NCBI RefSeq assembly: GCF_014199215.1
Contig: NZ_JACIJC010000003.1
Coordinates: forward strand, 186,001-250,000
DNA: 64,000 nucleotides
Direction: 5' to 3'
Origin: Sphingobium boeckii
GTDB lineage: Bacteria; Pseudomonadota; Alphaproteobacteria; Sphingomonadales; Sphingomonadaceae
Made by a program: the position numbers and the translations under genes. The first letter of the stretch is position 1, and each line of letters begins with the position of its first letter. This document shows positions 51,846 through 61,410 of the stretch, piece by piece. The notes under the pieces were generated by a model. It did not search any database. It worked only from the letters and a program-made list of their open reading frames with translations, and was not told the origin of the DNA.

Positions 51846-53732
51846 ATGATGACATCGACCCCGGCCGCCCCCCGCGCCGAACGCCGCACCCGGCTTTTGG
51901 GGGGCGCGTCCTTCGCTTTTGCCGCACTGACGGGTTGTGCTGCCGGAACCACCGCTGAACGGCTCGCAACCAGCGCAGCCCCGATGGATATCGCGCAATT
52001 GTGCCGTCCCGAAGCGATCGAGGCCGTCGCCGCCACGCTCTCCACCAAAGTCACCATAAGGGAGATTCCAAACGGTCCGAAGCTGACCGGAGGCACGAAG
52101 CTCATTGCGGCGACCGACAGACTTCCGGCGTATTGCCAGATCACCGGCAGCTATGTGACCAATCCGGCGACGGGGAAAACTGCCAATTTCCTCGCCACCC
52201 TGCCCGTCAACTGGAATGGCAAATATCTCCAGCTCGGCTGTTCGGGTTCGTGTGGCGTCTTGCTGATGAACAATCCGGCCGCGCCGCCCATCACCATCAC
52301 CGCCCAGGGCTATCCCGGCCAGATTCTTGAGAAGGGTTATGCCACTTTCGGCAACGATCTCGGCCATATCGCCACGGGCGGCGCGCTCAGCATGGATTGG
52401 GCGATCAAGGGGCCGGGGAAAATCGACGAAGAGGGATTGATCGATTTCAACTACCGTGCCGATCAGGTGATGGCGCGGATGGGCAAGGAATTCACCAGGG
52501 CTTTTTACGCGCAGGCCAGTGGTGCCCCGCCCAAGATCACCCGATCCTATTTCAACGGCTGCTCGCAAGGCGGGCGTGAAGCGCTGGTCGCCGCATCGCG
52601 TTTTCCGGAGGAATTTGACGGGATCATCGCCGGTTCGCCCGCCATCAGCTTTGCCGACATCGGATTTCAGGTGGGCGGCGCGGCCGTCGCCACGCTGCGT
52701 TCCAGCGACGCCGCCGTCAGCGCGCCCTTGATGGCGCTCGTCGGCAAGACCGTGACGCAGCAGTGCGACGCGCTCGATGGGCTTTCCGATGGACTGATCC
52801 AGAATCCCGCCGCGTGCGACTTTAAGCCGGAACGCGATCTGCCGCTATGCGACGGCAGCAATGCCGGGCAATGCTTCACCAAGGCGCAGACACAGAGCGT
52901 GAGCGCACTGCTCTCCGCTGCGGTCGACGAAAAGGGCGCAATGGTGCAGCCGGGTTATTCGGTGAGCGAGCCGGCGGCCGATTTCAGCCCTACGAAGCGG
53001 CCTGCCGATCTGGGCAATCCCGTGCCCTGGACGCCGGGAGATGCGGGATCGGGATATTGGGGGCTGGCCGAAGGGGTGCTGGCGACGCTGGCGCACCGCA
53101 ACGACCCCGCGTTCCGCCTGCGATCGATCTTCTCATATGGCACGGGCGGCCGATCGGGCATGGATGGCTTTCACACGATCGTTCCGCAAAGCGAGGTGGC
53201 GCTTGCCCGCTCCGTGCTCGGCAGAGGCAGCCCGCGCGCTGCCGATATGGGCGGCCTGATGCGTTCGCGCACCAAGCTGATCCTGTACCATAATCTGAGC
53301 GATCAGGTGCTGACGCCCTATATGTCGATCAACTTCTACAAGCGACTGGCGGCGCTGCATGGCGGCTATTCGCGCGTCCAGCGCACGGCGCGCCTGTTCA
53401 CCCTGCCCGGCACGGCGCATTGCGGCATGGCGGGTGTGGGGCCGGCCAATTTCGATGCGATGGGCGCACTGGAATCCTGGGTGGAGCATGGTGCCGCGCC
53501 AAACGCTTTGCTGGCACGCCAGAATGATCCGAAGACCACCATCGTCACGATGGGCAAGGTCGATTGGTCCAAGCCCGCGATCCGCACGATGCCGCTGTGC
53601 AAATTCCCCGAAATGGCGCGCTACAAGGGCGCAGGCGACGTGAAGGACGCTGCCAATTGGGCCTGCAAGGCGGGGGACACATCGATGCTGCAGATCGGCC
53701 AAAGTGGACGGCAGGCCGGCGTAACGGACTGA
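51846..53732 (+). CDS. Tannase/feruloyl esterase family lipoprotein (copy 2)
   Basis: A 628-residue tannase-family esterase with the intact CS-D-HC set: nucleophile in YFNGCSQGGREALVAASRFP, Asp in LILYHNLSDQVL, His in LPGTAHCGMAG. The N-terminus has a basic region and a lipobox (FAALTGCAAG), so it is probably lipid-anchored at the outer membrane or periplasm. The start at 51846 follows GGAAG; 51849 is also possible. It converges with copy 3 at 53820 and shares its layout closely, so the pair likely arose by duplication and inversion. Confidence 0.9.
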   Translation: MMTSTPAAPRAERRTRLLGGASFAFAALTGCAAGTTAERLATSAAPMDIAQLCRPEAIEAVAATLSTKVTIREIPNGPKLTGGTKLIAATDRLPAYCQITGSYVTNPATGKTANFLATLPVNWNGKYLQLGCSGSCGVLLMNNPAAPPITITAQGYPGQILEKGYATFGNDLGHIATGGALSMDWAIKGPGKIDEEGLIDFNYRADQVMARMGKEFTRAFYAQASGAPPKITRSYFNGCSQGGREALVAASRFPEEFDGIIAGSPAISFADIGFQVGGAAVATLRSSDAAVSAPLMALVGKTVTQQCDALDGLSDGLIQNPAACDFKPERDLPLCDGSNAGQCFTKAQTQSVSALLSAAVDEKGAMVQPGYSVSEPAADFSPTKRPADLGNPVPWTPGDAGSGYWGLAEGVLATLAHRNDPAFRLRSIFSYGTGGRSGMDGFHTIVPQSEVALARSVLGRGSPRAADMGGLMRSRTKLILYHNLSDQVLTPYMSINFYKRLAALHGGYSRVQRTARLFTLPGTAHCGMAGVGPANFDAMGALESWVEHGAAPNALLARQNDPKTTIVTMGKVDWSKPAIRTMPLCKFPEMARYKGAGDVKDAANWACKAGDTSMLQIGQSGRQAGVTD

Positions 53733-53773
53733 TCCGCCGGGCCGCCGTCCTTATTAACTATGACGGTGAATGT

Positions 53774-53807
53774 CCCAAGGCCGTCACGCCGATGGCCTTG
53801 GGATTTT
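53774..53807 (+). terminator. Rho-independent terminator
   Basis: CCCAAGGCC (53774-53782) pairs perfectly with GGCCTTGGG (53794-53802) over an 11-base loop, followed by ATTTTCC. It ends the transcript of the tannase gene at 51846 and separates it from the convergent copy 3. Confidence 0.75.
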
Positions 53808-53819
53808 CCATCGGGTGCG

Positions 53820-55655
53820 TCAGTCCAGCACGCCCGCCTGCCGCCCGGTTTCACCCACCGTCAGCAACCTTTTGTCCTTGGCGGAACAGCTCCAGTTCGA
53901 CGCGTCCTTCACGTCCCCCTGGCCGCTGTAGCGCGCCATTTCGGGGAATTTGCAGAGCGTTTGCGTCCAGTTCGGAAATTGCAGTGCGGCGGCGGGCTTG
54001 GCACCCGGCGTGAACTGGCGCGCGGCGACGTTGGCTTTCAGAGCATCGGGTGCCTGGCCCTTTTCAACCCAATTTTCCATCGTCGACAGAGCATCGAAGC
54101 TGTTGGGGCCGATGCCGCTGATGCTGCAATGGGATGTTGCCGGGATCATGAACAGGCGGGCTTTTTTCTGCACTTTCGCATAGCCGCCATGGTCTTTGGC
54201 CATACGCTTGTAATAATTGATGGAATTGTAAGGCGTCAGCGCCTCGTCGCTCCAATTGTGCCACATCAGCAGCTTGGTCTTGCTCTTCATCAACCGGCCG
54301 GTGTTTTCCGGAAGATGGCCCATGCCTTGGCGGATAGCGGATTTGATGCGCTCGGCTTCGGCCGCAGGGAAGACCGCGCGATAGCCCGTGACCTGGCCGG
54401 GGCCACCGTCCTTGAAGGTATAGTTGGAGGCGATGGCGAAGCCGGGATCATTGCGGTGCACAAAGATCTTCTGCACCGCGTCTCCCAGGCCCGCCAGACC
54501 GGGGCCGCCGCCGACCTGGAGTTCGCTCACGGAATAGCCCGGCTGCAGCACATTGCCCTTTTCATCCGTGACCCCCGTCAGGATCGTGCTGAGCATATTG
54601 ACCTGTGCCTTCGTGAAGCACTGGCCGCCCGGCGTATCGCCGTCGCACTTCGGCAGATCGCGCTCGGGGCGGAAATTGCAGGCCGCCGGATTCTGGATGA
54701 CCCCGTCCTTCACCCCATCCAGTCCGTCGCATTGCGATTTCACGATGCCGTCCAGATAAGAAAGCTGGGCTGCGGATACGATGCCCTTGGGGGGCTGGCT
54801 GGCCAGCACGCCGATCCCTGACGAGTGCATGGCGACGCCCAGGATATTATAGGCAGAGCCGGCAATGATGCCGTCGAACTTCTCCGGGAAATAGGATGAG
54901 GCCACCAGCGCATCACGCCCGCCGCCGGAACAGCCGTTGAAATAGGAGCGCGTCAGCTTGGCAGGTGCCCCGTTCGCCCGGCCGTAAAAGCCCTTGGTAA
55001 AGGCCTTGCCCATATCGGCCAGCACCAGATCGGCGCGATACAGGAAATCGTCGATGAAATCCTGGTCTACCGTCCCATCCTTGCGGACGGCCCATTTGCC
55101 GCCGTCCATACCCACATGGCCCTCATCCGTAGCGAAATGGGCATAGCCCTTGTCGATGATCTGCTCGGGATAGCCCTGCGAGGTAACGGTGATCGGCGGC
55201 AGGCCTGGATTGCTGACATAGAATTGCCCGCAATGCCCGCTGCATCCCGACTGCAGATATTTGCCATTCCAATCGGCGGGAAAAGTCGCCAGGAAATTGG
55301 CGGTCTTCCCGGTCTTGGGATTGGTCACGAAGCTCCCCGTGACCTGACAATAAGCCGGCGTCACGCCCTTGGCCTCAACGAATTTGGTCGCGCTCTGGAA
55401 CGGGCCGTTTTCGATCTTCTTCACGGTGACGCCGGTGGACAGCGTCGAGGCGACAGCCTGAACCGCTTCCGCGGTGCACAGCCCCCCCAGATTGGTCACG
55501 GATTGCATCGGCTTTGCCACCGGCCCATTTTGCTGGGCGGCGCTGCTGGTGGCCATCGCCAAAGCGATCGTCATCCCCGCCGCGATCTTCGTGCGCCGCA
55601 ACGGCCTTGGTGAACGCCGCGCATCATCCATGTCTGTCGTGTGATTCAGGGTCAT
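53820..55655 (-). CDS. Tannase/feruloyl esterase family protein, secreted (copy 3)
   Basis: A 611-residue tannase-family esterase with a signal peptide (KIAAGMTIALAMATSSAAQQ). CS-D-HC set: YFNGCSGGGRDALVASSYFP, LLMWHNWSDEALTPY, IPATSHCSISG. A twin-Arg pair (PLRRTK) precedes the hydrophobic core. The ATG at 55655 follows GGAGAGG by five bases; the frame to 55667 overlaps that site. The TetR-type motif at 55684-55700 sits just upstream. Both flanks (SGTTGxQ-like ends, internal CNFRPERDLP) match copy 2. Confidence 0.9.
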   Translation of the reverse strand: MTLNHTTDMDDARRSPRPLRRTKIAAGMTIALAMATSSAAQQNGPVAKPMQSVTNLGGLCTAEAVQAVASTLSTGVTVKKIENGPFQSATKFVEAKGVTPAYCQVTGSFVTNPKTGKTANFLATFPADWNGKYLQSGCSGHCGQFYVSNPGLPPITVTSQGYPEQIIDKGYAHFATDEGHVGMDGGKWAVRKDGTVDQDFIDDFLYRADLVLADMGKAFTKGFYGRANGAPAKLTRSYFNGCSGGGRDALVASSYFPEKFDGIIAGSAYNILGVAMHSSGIGVLASQPPKGIVSAAQLSYLDGIVKSQCDGLDGVKDGVIQNPAACNFRPERDLPKCDGDTPGGQCFTKAQVNMLSTILTGVTDEKGNVLQPGYSVSELQVGGGPGLAGLGDAVQKIFVHRNDPGFAIASNYTFKDGGPGQVTGYRAVFPAAEAERIKSAIRQGMGHLPENTGRLMKSKTKLLMWHNWSDEALTPYNSINYYKRMAKDHGGYAKVQKKARLFMIPATSHCSISGIGPNSFDALSTMENWVEKGQAPDALKANVAARQFTPGAKPAAALQFPNWTQTLCKFPEMARYSGQGDVKDASNWSCSAKDKRLLTVGETGRQAGVLD

Positions 55656-55683
55656 AGGCCTCTCCATCGAACCTCAAACGGGC

Positions 55684-55700
55684 TCTACCAACCAACCAGT
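55684..55700. promoter_or_regulatory. Putative TetR site in front of tannase copy 3
   Basis: TCTACCAACCAACCAGT lies 29 bases upstream of the start of tannase copy 3. It agrees at 15 of 17 positions with the site in the PQQ-dehydrogenase divergon (27163-27179, opposite strand). Suggests joint control of these two operons by a TetR regulator. Confidence 0.5.
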
Positions 55701-55771
55701 CGGCAAGACTTACTCCCTAGAAGCCCGCCTATGTCAAGACCGATCGCATCGTGGAGGAAAGGGATAGCGCA

Positions 55772-56119
55772 TTATTGGGCCGCGATGGCAGCGCTGAGCA
55801 CGGCCCGCACCTCTGGCACGGTCGTCATATCCGCCGGTGTGCTGCCGCTTTTGGCGCGGATGGCCGGATCGGCACCCCGGTCCAGAAGCGCTTGCACCGC
55901 ACCCAGCGAACCCTTCTGCGCGGCATAATGAAGGAGGGTGAGGCCATCCTCATCCTGCATGTTCACCGAAAAGGCACCCATGGTGATTCCAAGCAGCGCG
56001 CTTTCCAGATCCCCCGCAACGATGCTCTGCCGCGCCTCTTCAAATGCGTCCATCGCCAGAGCCGGGCTGGATGACAGCCCCATGAGCAAAGCGGCTAGGC
56101 CCAATATGATCTTACGCAT
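55772..56119 (-). CDS. Small secreted ankyrin-repeat protein
   Basis: A 115-residue protein with a signal peptide (MRKIILGLAALLMGLSSSPA, LA) and about two ankyrin repeats (DEDGLTLLHYAAQKGSLGAV, LLDRGADPAIRAKSGSTPAD). Ankyrin repeats bind other proteins, so it may partner one of the secreted enzymes. The ATG at 56119 follows AAGGA; the frame to 56134 is less likely. It stands between tannase copy 3 and the second GH3 gene, all transcribed leftwards. Confidence 0.82.
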   Translation of the reverse strand: MRKIILGLAALLMGLSSSPALAMDAFEEARQSIVAGDLESALLGITMGAFSVNMQDEDGLTLLHYAAQKGSLGAVQALLDRGADPAIRAKSGSTPADMTTVPEVRAVLSAAIAAQ

Positions 56120-56194
56120 CGATCCGTCCTTCATAGCGCGCGAGCGCGTGATCGTGGCTCGCCATATCGCGTTATGCCGATCCTGGCTGACTTT

Positions 56195-58447
56195 CTACTG
56201 AACGGCCGCAGACTGGCTTCCGGTGATTTCAACCGTCTTGGAAAAGGCGATATCGGCGGACGATGTTCCGAGCATCAACGTATAGGCACCGCCCGGCGTC
56301 ACCCATGACTGGCGGGCGGAATCGAAGATGCCGAACGGATGATTGGAGGCCGCGGGGTCCAATATGATTTCCACCTGCTTCTTCTGCCCGGGCTGCAACC
56401 ACAGCTTTTCGAAGCCGACGAGGCGCTTGGGGGGTTCCCCGCTGCCCTTTGGAAATGCCAGATAAAGCTGGGCCACCTCGGCACCGGCCACCTTGCCGGT
56501 GTTGCGGATCTTGAATTTGACCTTGATCTGCTTCTTGTCTGCAGACGCGCGGGAGACCTTGAAGCCGGACAGCGCGAAATCGGTATAGGATTTGCCATAT
56601 CCGAATGGAAACAGCGGCTTGATCGCCTTGGCGTCGAACCAGCGATAGCCCATCTCAAGCCCTTCGGAATATTCCACCTTGCGCATCTTCCCGTCGGGTA
56701 CGCCGGGAAACCGCTCAGGCGCGTTGGCGGGCAGATCCGCCGCCGCGACAGGATAGGTGACCGGCGTCTTTCCCGACGGATTGGCCAGGCCAAGCAAAAG
56801 GCGAGCGACGATATTGCCGTCCTCCTGACCGGGATACCAGGCCTCCATCACCGCTGGAACCTTGTCGATCCAGGGCATCAGGACCGACGCATTGTCTTTC
56901 AGCACCAGCGCCGTGCGGGGATTGGCAGCGGCGATCGCGGCGATCATGGCATCCTGACCATGCGGCAGATTGAGATCGGGAAGATCTTTCCCCTCCTCGG
57001 CCAGCGCACCCGCCATCACGATCGTGACATCCGCCGTCCGCGCGGCTTCCACCGCAGCGGCGAGATTGCTGTTATCGTCGGCAACGACCGTCAGCATCAC
57101 CTTGGCCGATGATCCCAGTTCGGCGAGCGTCTTTTGCAATCCCTCCATCGGCGACACCGTATAATAAGGGATCACCTGCGAACTGCCACCACCGCCCACC
57201 ACCGATTTGGAAACGAAATCGCCTTTGCCGATGACCGCGATCGTCCGCACCGTCTTGGCGTCCAGCGGCAGAAGCGCGCCTTCATTCTTGAGCAGAACCG
57301 CGGTCTGCTCACCGATCCGACGCGCCGCCGCGCCGCCGCCGGCTATGTCCAGCGGCGTTTGCGCCACGGGCCGGTCGAAAATGCCGAGCCGGAACATCTG
57401 CAGATAACGGCGTGTCAGCGCCAGATCGATATCGGCGGCGGTGATCTCCCCCTCGGCCAGCGCCGGCTTGAAGCCCTCGGGGGTAAACCAGGTCAGATAG
57501 CCGGGCACCGTCATGCGAAGGCCAGGCATTTCGTGATCCATGCCCGCGCGCAGCGCCTTCAGGCTCTGAACGGCGAAGAAATCCGACTGGACATAGCCCT
57601 TGAAGCCCCATTGGCCTCTCAAAATGTCGGTCAGGATATGCTTGTTCTCGCACATCTGGCTGCCGTTGACGCTATTGTAGGAGCACATCACCGACGCGAC
57701 ATCCCCGTCCTTGACCGCCATTTCGAAGGGGAGCAGGTAAATCTGGTGCAGCACGCGATCGTCGATGATCACGTTGACCGTCTTGCGATCGGTTTCCTGA
57801 TCATTGGCCACGATATGCTTGGGCATCGCGATCACGCCATGCTTTTGGATGGCGCGGATTTGCGCCACGCCCATCGTGCCGGTGAGGAAGGGATCTTCCC
57901 CGAAATATTCGAAATTGCGGCCGGCCTGTGGCACGCGCGCCATGTTGAGACCCGGGCTCTCCATCACCTGCAGCGCCATGCTGAGGGATTCGCGTCCCAG
58001 AAGATCACCGAATGTGGATGCGACATTCCGATCGAAGGACGCTGCCACGCCGATCGCCGAAGGCAGGGCCGTGGCTTTGGCGGAAAGCTGGCTCATCATG
58101 GATTCGCTGGCGGTGAGATCCGGCTGGCCGGGCTTGGGCAAGGGCACGCAATCATTCTGCCCCACGCCCACGGGGCCATTGGTGATCCGCAGCGTCGGAA
58201 TCTGGAGCCGGGTCAATCCGGGCACATGGCGACCGCCATAGCATTGCGGCAGTTCGGGCACGATGCCGGGCGCACCCACCATCTGCTGAAACTTCTCGTC
58301 CAGCGTCATCGCCTCGATCAGCAATTTGGTGCGCTGTTCGGGGGAGAGCGAACGATCCATCCACGCCGGCGATTGCGCCGACGCCGAAGGTGCGAGGAAC
58401 AAGCCCGCTGAAAGCAGCCCAAGCCTTGCCGTAGCGCGCATCCTCAT
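56195..58447 (-). CDS. Glycoside hydrolase family 3 beta-glucosidase-like, secreted (copy 2)
   Basis: A 750-residue GH3 enzyme with signal peptide (LGLLSAGLFLAPSASAQ). The nucleophile Asp is in YVQSDFFAVQSLKALRAG; ARVPQAGRNFEYFGEDPFL and KHIVANDQETDR are family landmarks; a C-terminal fibronectin-III-like domain holds AEVAQLYLAFP. It is diverged from copy 1 (44684), for example SDFF against SDWG at the nucleophile. GGAGAG precedes the start. It may release glucose or another sugar from phenolic or uronic-acid-bearing glycosides upstream of the mannonate step. Confidence 0.93.
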   Translation of the reverse strand: MRMRATARLGLLSAGLFLAPSASAQSPAWMDRSLSPEQRTKLLIEAMTLDEKFQQMVGAPGIVPELPQCYGGRHVPGLTRLQIPTLRITNGPVGVGQNDCVPLPKPGQPDLTASESMMSQLSAKATALPSAIGVAASFDRNVASTFGDLLGRESLSMALQVMESPGLNMARVPQAGRNFEYFGEDPFLTGTMGVAQIRAIQKHGVIAMPKHIVANDQETDRKTVNVIIDDRVLHQIYLLPFEMAVKDGDVASVMCSYNSVNGSQMCENKHILTDILRGQWGFKGYVQSDFFAVQSLKALRAGMDHEMPGLRMTVPGYLTWFTPEGFKPALAEGEITAADIDLALTRRYLQMFRLGIFDRPVAQTPLDIAGGGAAARRIGEQTAVLLKNEGALLPLDAKTVRTIAVIGKGDFVSKSVVGGGGSSQVIPYYTVSPMEGLQKTLAELGSSAKVMLTVVADDNSNLAAAVEAARTADVTIVMAGALAEEGKDLPDLNLPHGQDAMIAAIAAANPRTALVLKDNASVLMPWIDKVPAVMEAWYPGQEDGNIVARLLLGLANPSGKTPVTYPVAAADLPANAPERFPGVPDGKMRKVEYSEGLEMGYRWFDAKAIKPLFPFGYGKSYTDFALSGFKVSRASADKKQIKVKFKIRNTGKVAGAEVAQLYLAFPKGSGEPPKRLVGFEKLWLQPGQKKQVEIILDPAASNHPFGIFDSARQSWVTPGGAYTLMLGTSSADIAFSKTVEITGSQSAAVQ

Positions 58448-58494
58448 TCGTCTCTCCTGTTATACCCGGTTTTTGCGTTCAAGCGGCCGGCGCA

Positions 58495-59703
58495 TCACCA
58501 ATTCCACATGGTTCCATCTTCGAGCCGCGCGACCGGAAGATAAGCCGGCTTATACGGATATTTCGCGGCTTCGGCCTCATCGATATCGACGCCATGTCCG
58601 GGCGTGTCGCCCACATAGAGCATACCCTTTTCGAAGCGGTAATCATGCGGGAAAACCGCATCCGTCTCCGGCGTATGCCGCATATATTCCTGAATGCCGA
58701 AATTCGGCACCCAGGTGTCAAAGTGCAGCGCGGTGCCCATGGTGACGGGCGAGAGATCGGTCGCCCCATGGCAGCCGGTGCGGATTTGATAGAGCGCCGC
58801 GAAATCGGCGATCCGGCGGAGATGCGTCACCCCGCCTGCGCCGACGATGGTGCAGCGGATATAGTCGATCAACTGATTCTGGATGAGATCCTTGGCATCC
58901 CAGATCGTGTTGAAAATCTCGCCCACCGCCAGCGGAGTCACGGTATGCTGGCGGATGAGCTTGAACGCCTCCTGATTTTCCGCAGGCGTCGCATCTTCCA
59001 GCCAGAATAATTGATACGGCTCCAGCATCTTGCCCAGATTGGCCGCTTCCTGCGGCGTATAACGGTGATGCCCATCGTGCAGCAGATGATGATCGAACCC
59101 GTAGGTATCGCGCAGCTTTTCGAATAATTTGGGCACGAAATTCAGCGCCTTGCGCGTGTCCCAGCCGGTGACGCTGGGCAGCGCCGCATCGGCGGGCTCG
59201 TAGAAAAGCTTGCCGCGGCCCACGCCATAGGCATCCTTGATGCCAGGAACCCCGGCCTGCGCGCGTATCGCCTTATATCCCAGATCGATATACTGGCCGA
59301 CCGCGTCCACCGTCTCCTCGATATCGGAGCCATTGGCGTGGCCATAGACCATCACGCCATCACGGCTGCGGCCGCCCAGCAGATCGTAAAGCGGCATCCC
59401 GGCCATCTTGGCCTTGATATCCCACAAGGCCACATCGACCGCGGCGATCGCCCGCATCGTCACGGGGCCGCGCCGCCAATAGGCACCACGATAGAGATAT
59501 TGCCAGATATCCTCGATCCGGCGGGGATCCATGCCGATCAGGCACGGCAGCACATGATCTTCCAGATAGCTGACGACCGACAGTTCGCGCCCGTTCAGCG
59601 TTGCATCGCCAATGCCGTAAACACCCTGATCGGTCTCGATCTTGAGCGTGACGAAATTCCGTCCGGGACAAGTGACGATAACCCTGGCGGCTTGTATCTT
59701 CAT
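58495..59703 (-). CDS. manD: D-mannonate dehydratase (enolase superfamily)
   Basis: A 402-residue enolase-superfamily dehydratase converting D-mannonate to 2-keto-3-deoxy-gluconate. It matches the characterised Novosphingobium aromaticivorans ManD in length and in all key positions: metal ligands Asp210, Glu236 and Glu262, catalytic Tyr159, Arg147 and His212. Landmarks are [19 protein letters not shown] at the N-terminus and the end [11 protein letters not shown]. It belongs to hexuronate (glucuronate/mannuronate) degradation. It is preceded by a UxuR-like operator and follows a GntR gene, and GH3 copy 2 lies 47 bases downstream in the same direction. Confidence 0.95.
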   Translation of the reverse strand: MKIQAARVIVTCPGRNFVTLKIETDQGVYGIGDATLNGRELSVVSYLEDHVLPCLIGMDPRRIEDIWQYLYRGAYWRRGPVTMRAIAAVDVALWDIKAKMAGMPLYDLLGGRSRDGVMVYGHANGSDIEETVDAVGQYIDLGYKAIRAQAGVPGIKDAYGVGRGKLFYEPADAALPSVTGWDTRKALNFVPKLFEKLRDTYGFDHHLLHDGHHRYTPQEAANLGKMLEPYQLFWLEDATPAENQEAFKLIRQHTVTPLAVGEIFNTIWDAKDLIQNQLIDYIRCTIVGAGGVTHLRRIADFAALYQIRTGCHGATDLSPVTMGTALHFDTWVPNFGIQEYMRHTPETDAVFPHDYRFEKGMLYVGDTPGHGVDIDEAEAAKYPYKPAYLPVARLEDGTMWNW

Positions 59704-59803
59704 GGCATCCTCTATCCCGATCGGAGCACGGCGCGGCGTGTCCGCGCGTCCCGAAACGCCCTCTTCTTTGCCTGACCAATTTGGCCTGTCAAGTCAGGCA
59801 TTT

Positions 59804-59816
59804 TTGGTCATACCAA
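59804..59816. promoter_or_regulatory. UxuR/ExuR-like operator in the manD promoter
   Basis: TTGGTCATACCAA is a perfect palindrome around a three-base centre, lying about 100 bases upstream of manD. It closely matches the known enterobacterial UxuR/ExuR box (AAATTGGTATACCAATTT) and shares its ...ACCAATTT flank. A second inverted repeat (GCCTGAC 59770-59776 / GTCAGGC 59793-59799) overlaps it. The upstream FCD-domain GntR protein is the likely ligand. Confidence 0.65.
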
Positions 59817-59828
59817 TTTGACGCACGT

Positions 59829-60527
59829 TCACCGGGCCACCCGGCGCAGCAATTCGCGGCGGTGTCGCTCCGCCTCGAAGCGGGCACGGTCCGGATCTTT
59901 GTCGATGATCGCGCCAATGATATGATGACGCCATCGCCGCCAGGCGTGCAGCCCCTCCTCGCCTTCGAAGATCCGGGGAATGGGGGCGCTGCGATAGAAG
60001 CGCATGGCCACGCCCGCGAGCAACTCCATCAGCGGACGATCGACCATTTTGAACAATATGGCGTGCAGATCATCCTCCAGCGCAACCGAATCCTCGCTGG
60101 TCACGCATTGATCGATCCGCATTTCGAGCACGGCCAGCTCCTCGAACAGCGTGTCATTCCGGCATGAGGCCGCAGCAGGCATGATCTCGCAATCAAGCAG
60201 GGTCATCATTTCGAGCGCTTCATAATGATCCGAATGCCGGCCGCGCAGATAGGCCGCCATCGAACGCTCAAGCGCCGCCGCATCGGGACGCCGGCCAAAA
60301 TAGCCGCCTCCTGGGCCGCGGCGGACATGAAGCAGCCCTTCATGCTCCAGCACGCGCGCGGCTTGCTGCACGGTTGCAGTCCCGACGCCCAGCGATCTGG
60401 CGAGATCGGGCAGCGCGCCGATCCGTTCGTCAGGAGCCTCGGACAGGATCAACTCACGCAGCCGCTCCGCCGTGGCGCTGACGAGGCGCTGGGTGTCGGG
60501 CTCATCCGGATGCTTGCTTTTCGCCAT
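59829..60527 (-). CDS. GntR-family regulator, FadR/FCD type (UxuR-like)
   Basis: A 232-residue GntR protein: N-terminal winged helix (RLRELILSEAPDERIG, ALPDLARSLGVGTATVQQAA) and FCD domain (ALEMMTLLDCEIMPAAASCR). The UxuR-like operator lies just beyond its stop in front of manD, and mannonate-pathway context suggests it is a hexuronate-responsive regulator. I start at ATG 60527, six bases after AAAGGG; the frame to 60548 is less likely. Confidence 0.9.
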   Translation of the reverse strand: MAKSKHPDEPDTQRLVSATAERLRELILSEAPDERIGALPDLARSLGVGTATVQQAARVLEHEGLLHVRRGPGGGYFGRRPDAAALERSMAAYLRGRHSDHYEALEMMTLLDCEIMPAAASCRNDTLFEELAVLEMRIDQCVTSEDSVALEDDLHAILFKMVDRPLMELLAGVAMRFYRSAPIPRIFEGEEGLHAWRRWRHHIIGAIIDKDPDRARFEAERHRRELLRRVAR

Positions 60528-60622
60528 GATCACCCTTTGCGCCGTCACTGCCGCACGTCAGTTCGTGTCCGCCGCCGCTATCGGCGACCGCCGGCGCAAA
60601 TTCAATGCGTCCGGTGGCCGGG

Positions 60623-61408
60623 TCAGGGTCTGATCACCCAGCCGCCGTCGACGTGGAACACCTGCCCCGTGATCCATGCGCCCGCCTGCGAGCACAATAG
60701 CAGCAACGTGCCCACCAGTTCGTCAGGCGTGCCGCGCACGCGCATCGCGACGTTCATTTCGAGAAATTTGATGAATGGCGATTCGTCGGGGGTCAGCAAT
60801 TTGCCGGCATCGCTGGTGACGTTGCCGGGCGCGATCGCGTTGACGGCGATGCCTTCGCGGCCCAATTGCTTGGCCAGCGTGGTGGTCAGGCCCAGCAGGG
60901 CAAGCTTGCTGACGCCATAGATGGACGCGGCAGGAAACGCACCGCCCGAAACCTGATTGATGATCCGCCCGCCGCCGCGCTTGCGCAGTTCTGGGATGAC
61001 GGCCTGCGCGCAGAGCAAAGATCCGGTCACGTTGACGTTCATGATCCGGTTCCACTCGTCGAGCGCGATATCGGCCGCGGCGAGCGCGCCCAATTCGGCC
61101 ATCAGCGCCGCATTGTTGACGAGGATATCGACGCCGCCGAAAGCCGCGACAGCGCTTGCGACCATGGCATCGGCGGAGGCCTTGTCCGTGATGTCGACCG
61201 TCACCGCGATCGCCTTGCCGCCACTGGCCAAAATCTCGTCCGCCACCGCCTGTGCGCCGTCGCCATTGATGTCGGCGACCACCACCGCTGCGCCGGCACC
61301 CGCCAGTCCGAGCGCATAGGCGCGGCCGATGCTGTTGCCGCGGCCTCCGGCACCGGTGACGATGGCCACCTTGTCGTCGATGCGAAACTGGTCGATTGAA
61401 AAGCTCAT
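60623..61408 (-). CDS. Short-chain dehydrogenase/reductase (SDR)
   Basis: A 261-residue SDR: VTGAGGRGNSIGRAYALGLA (with a slightly extended glycine motif), DINGDG suggesting NAD, LVNNAALMAELG, and the catalytic YGVSKLAL. The C-terminus is HVDGGWVIRP. ATG at 61408 follows AGGGGGA by six bases; ATG at 61414 overlaps the upstream stop (ATGA) and is also possible. It is the last gene of the oxidoreductase operon. Confidence 0.88.
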   Translation of the reverse strand: MSFSIDQFRIDDKVAIVTGAGGRGNSIGRAYALGLAGAGAAVVVADINGDGAQAVADEILASGGKAIAVTVDITDKASADAMVASAVAAFGGVDILVNNAALMAELGALAAADIALDEWNRIMNVNVTGSLLCAQAVIPELRKRGGGRIINQVSGGAFPAASIYGVSKLALLGLTTTLAKQLGREGIAVNAIAPGNVTSDAGKLLTPDESPFIKFLEMNVAMRVRGTPDELVGTLLLLCSQAGAWITGQVFHVDGGWVIRP

Positions 61409-61410
61409 AG

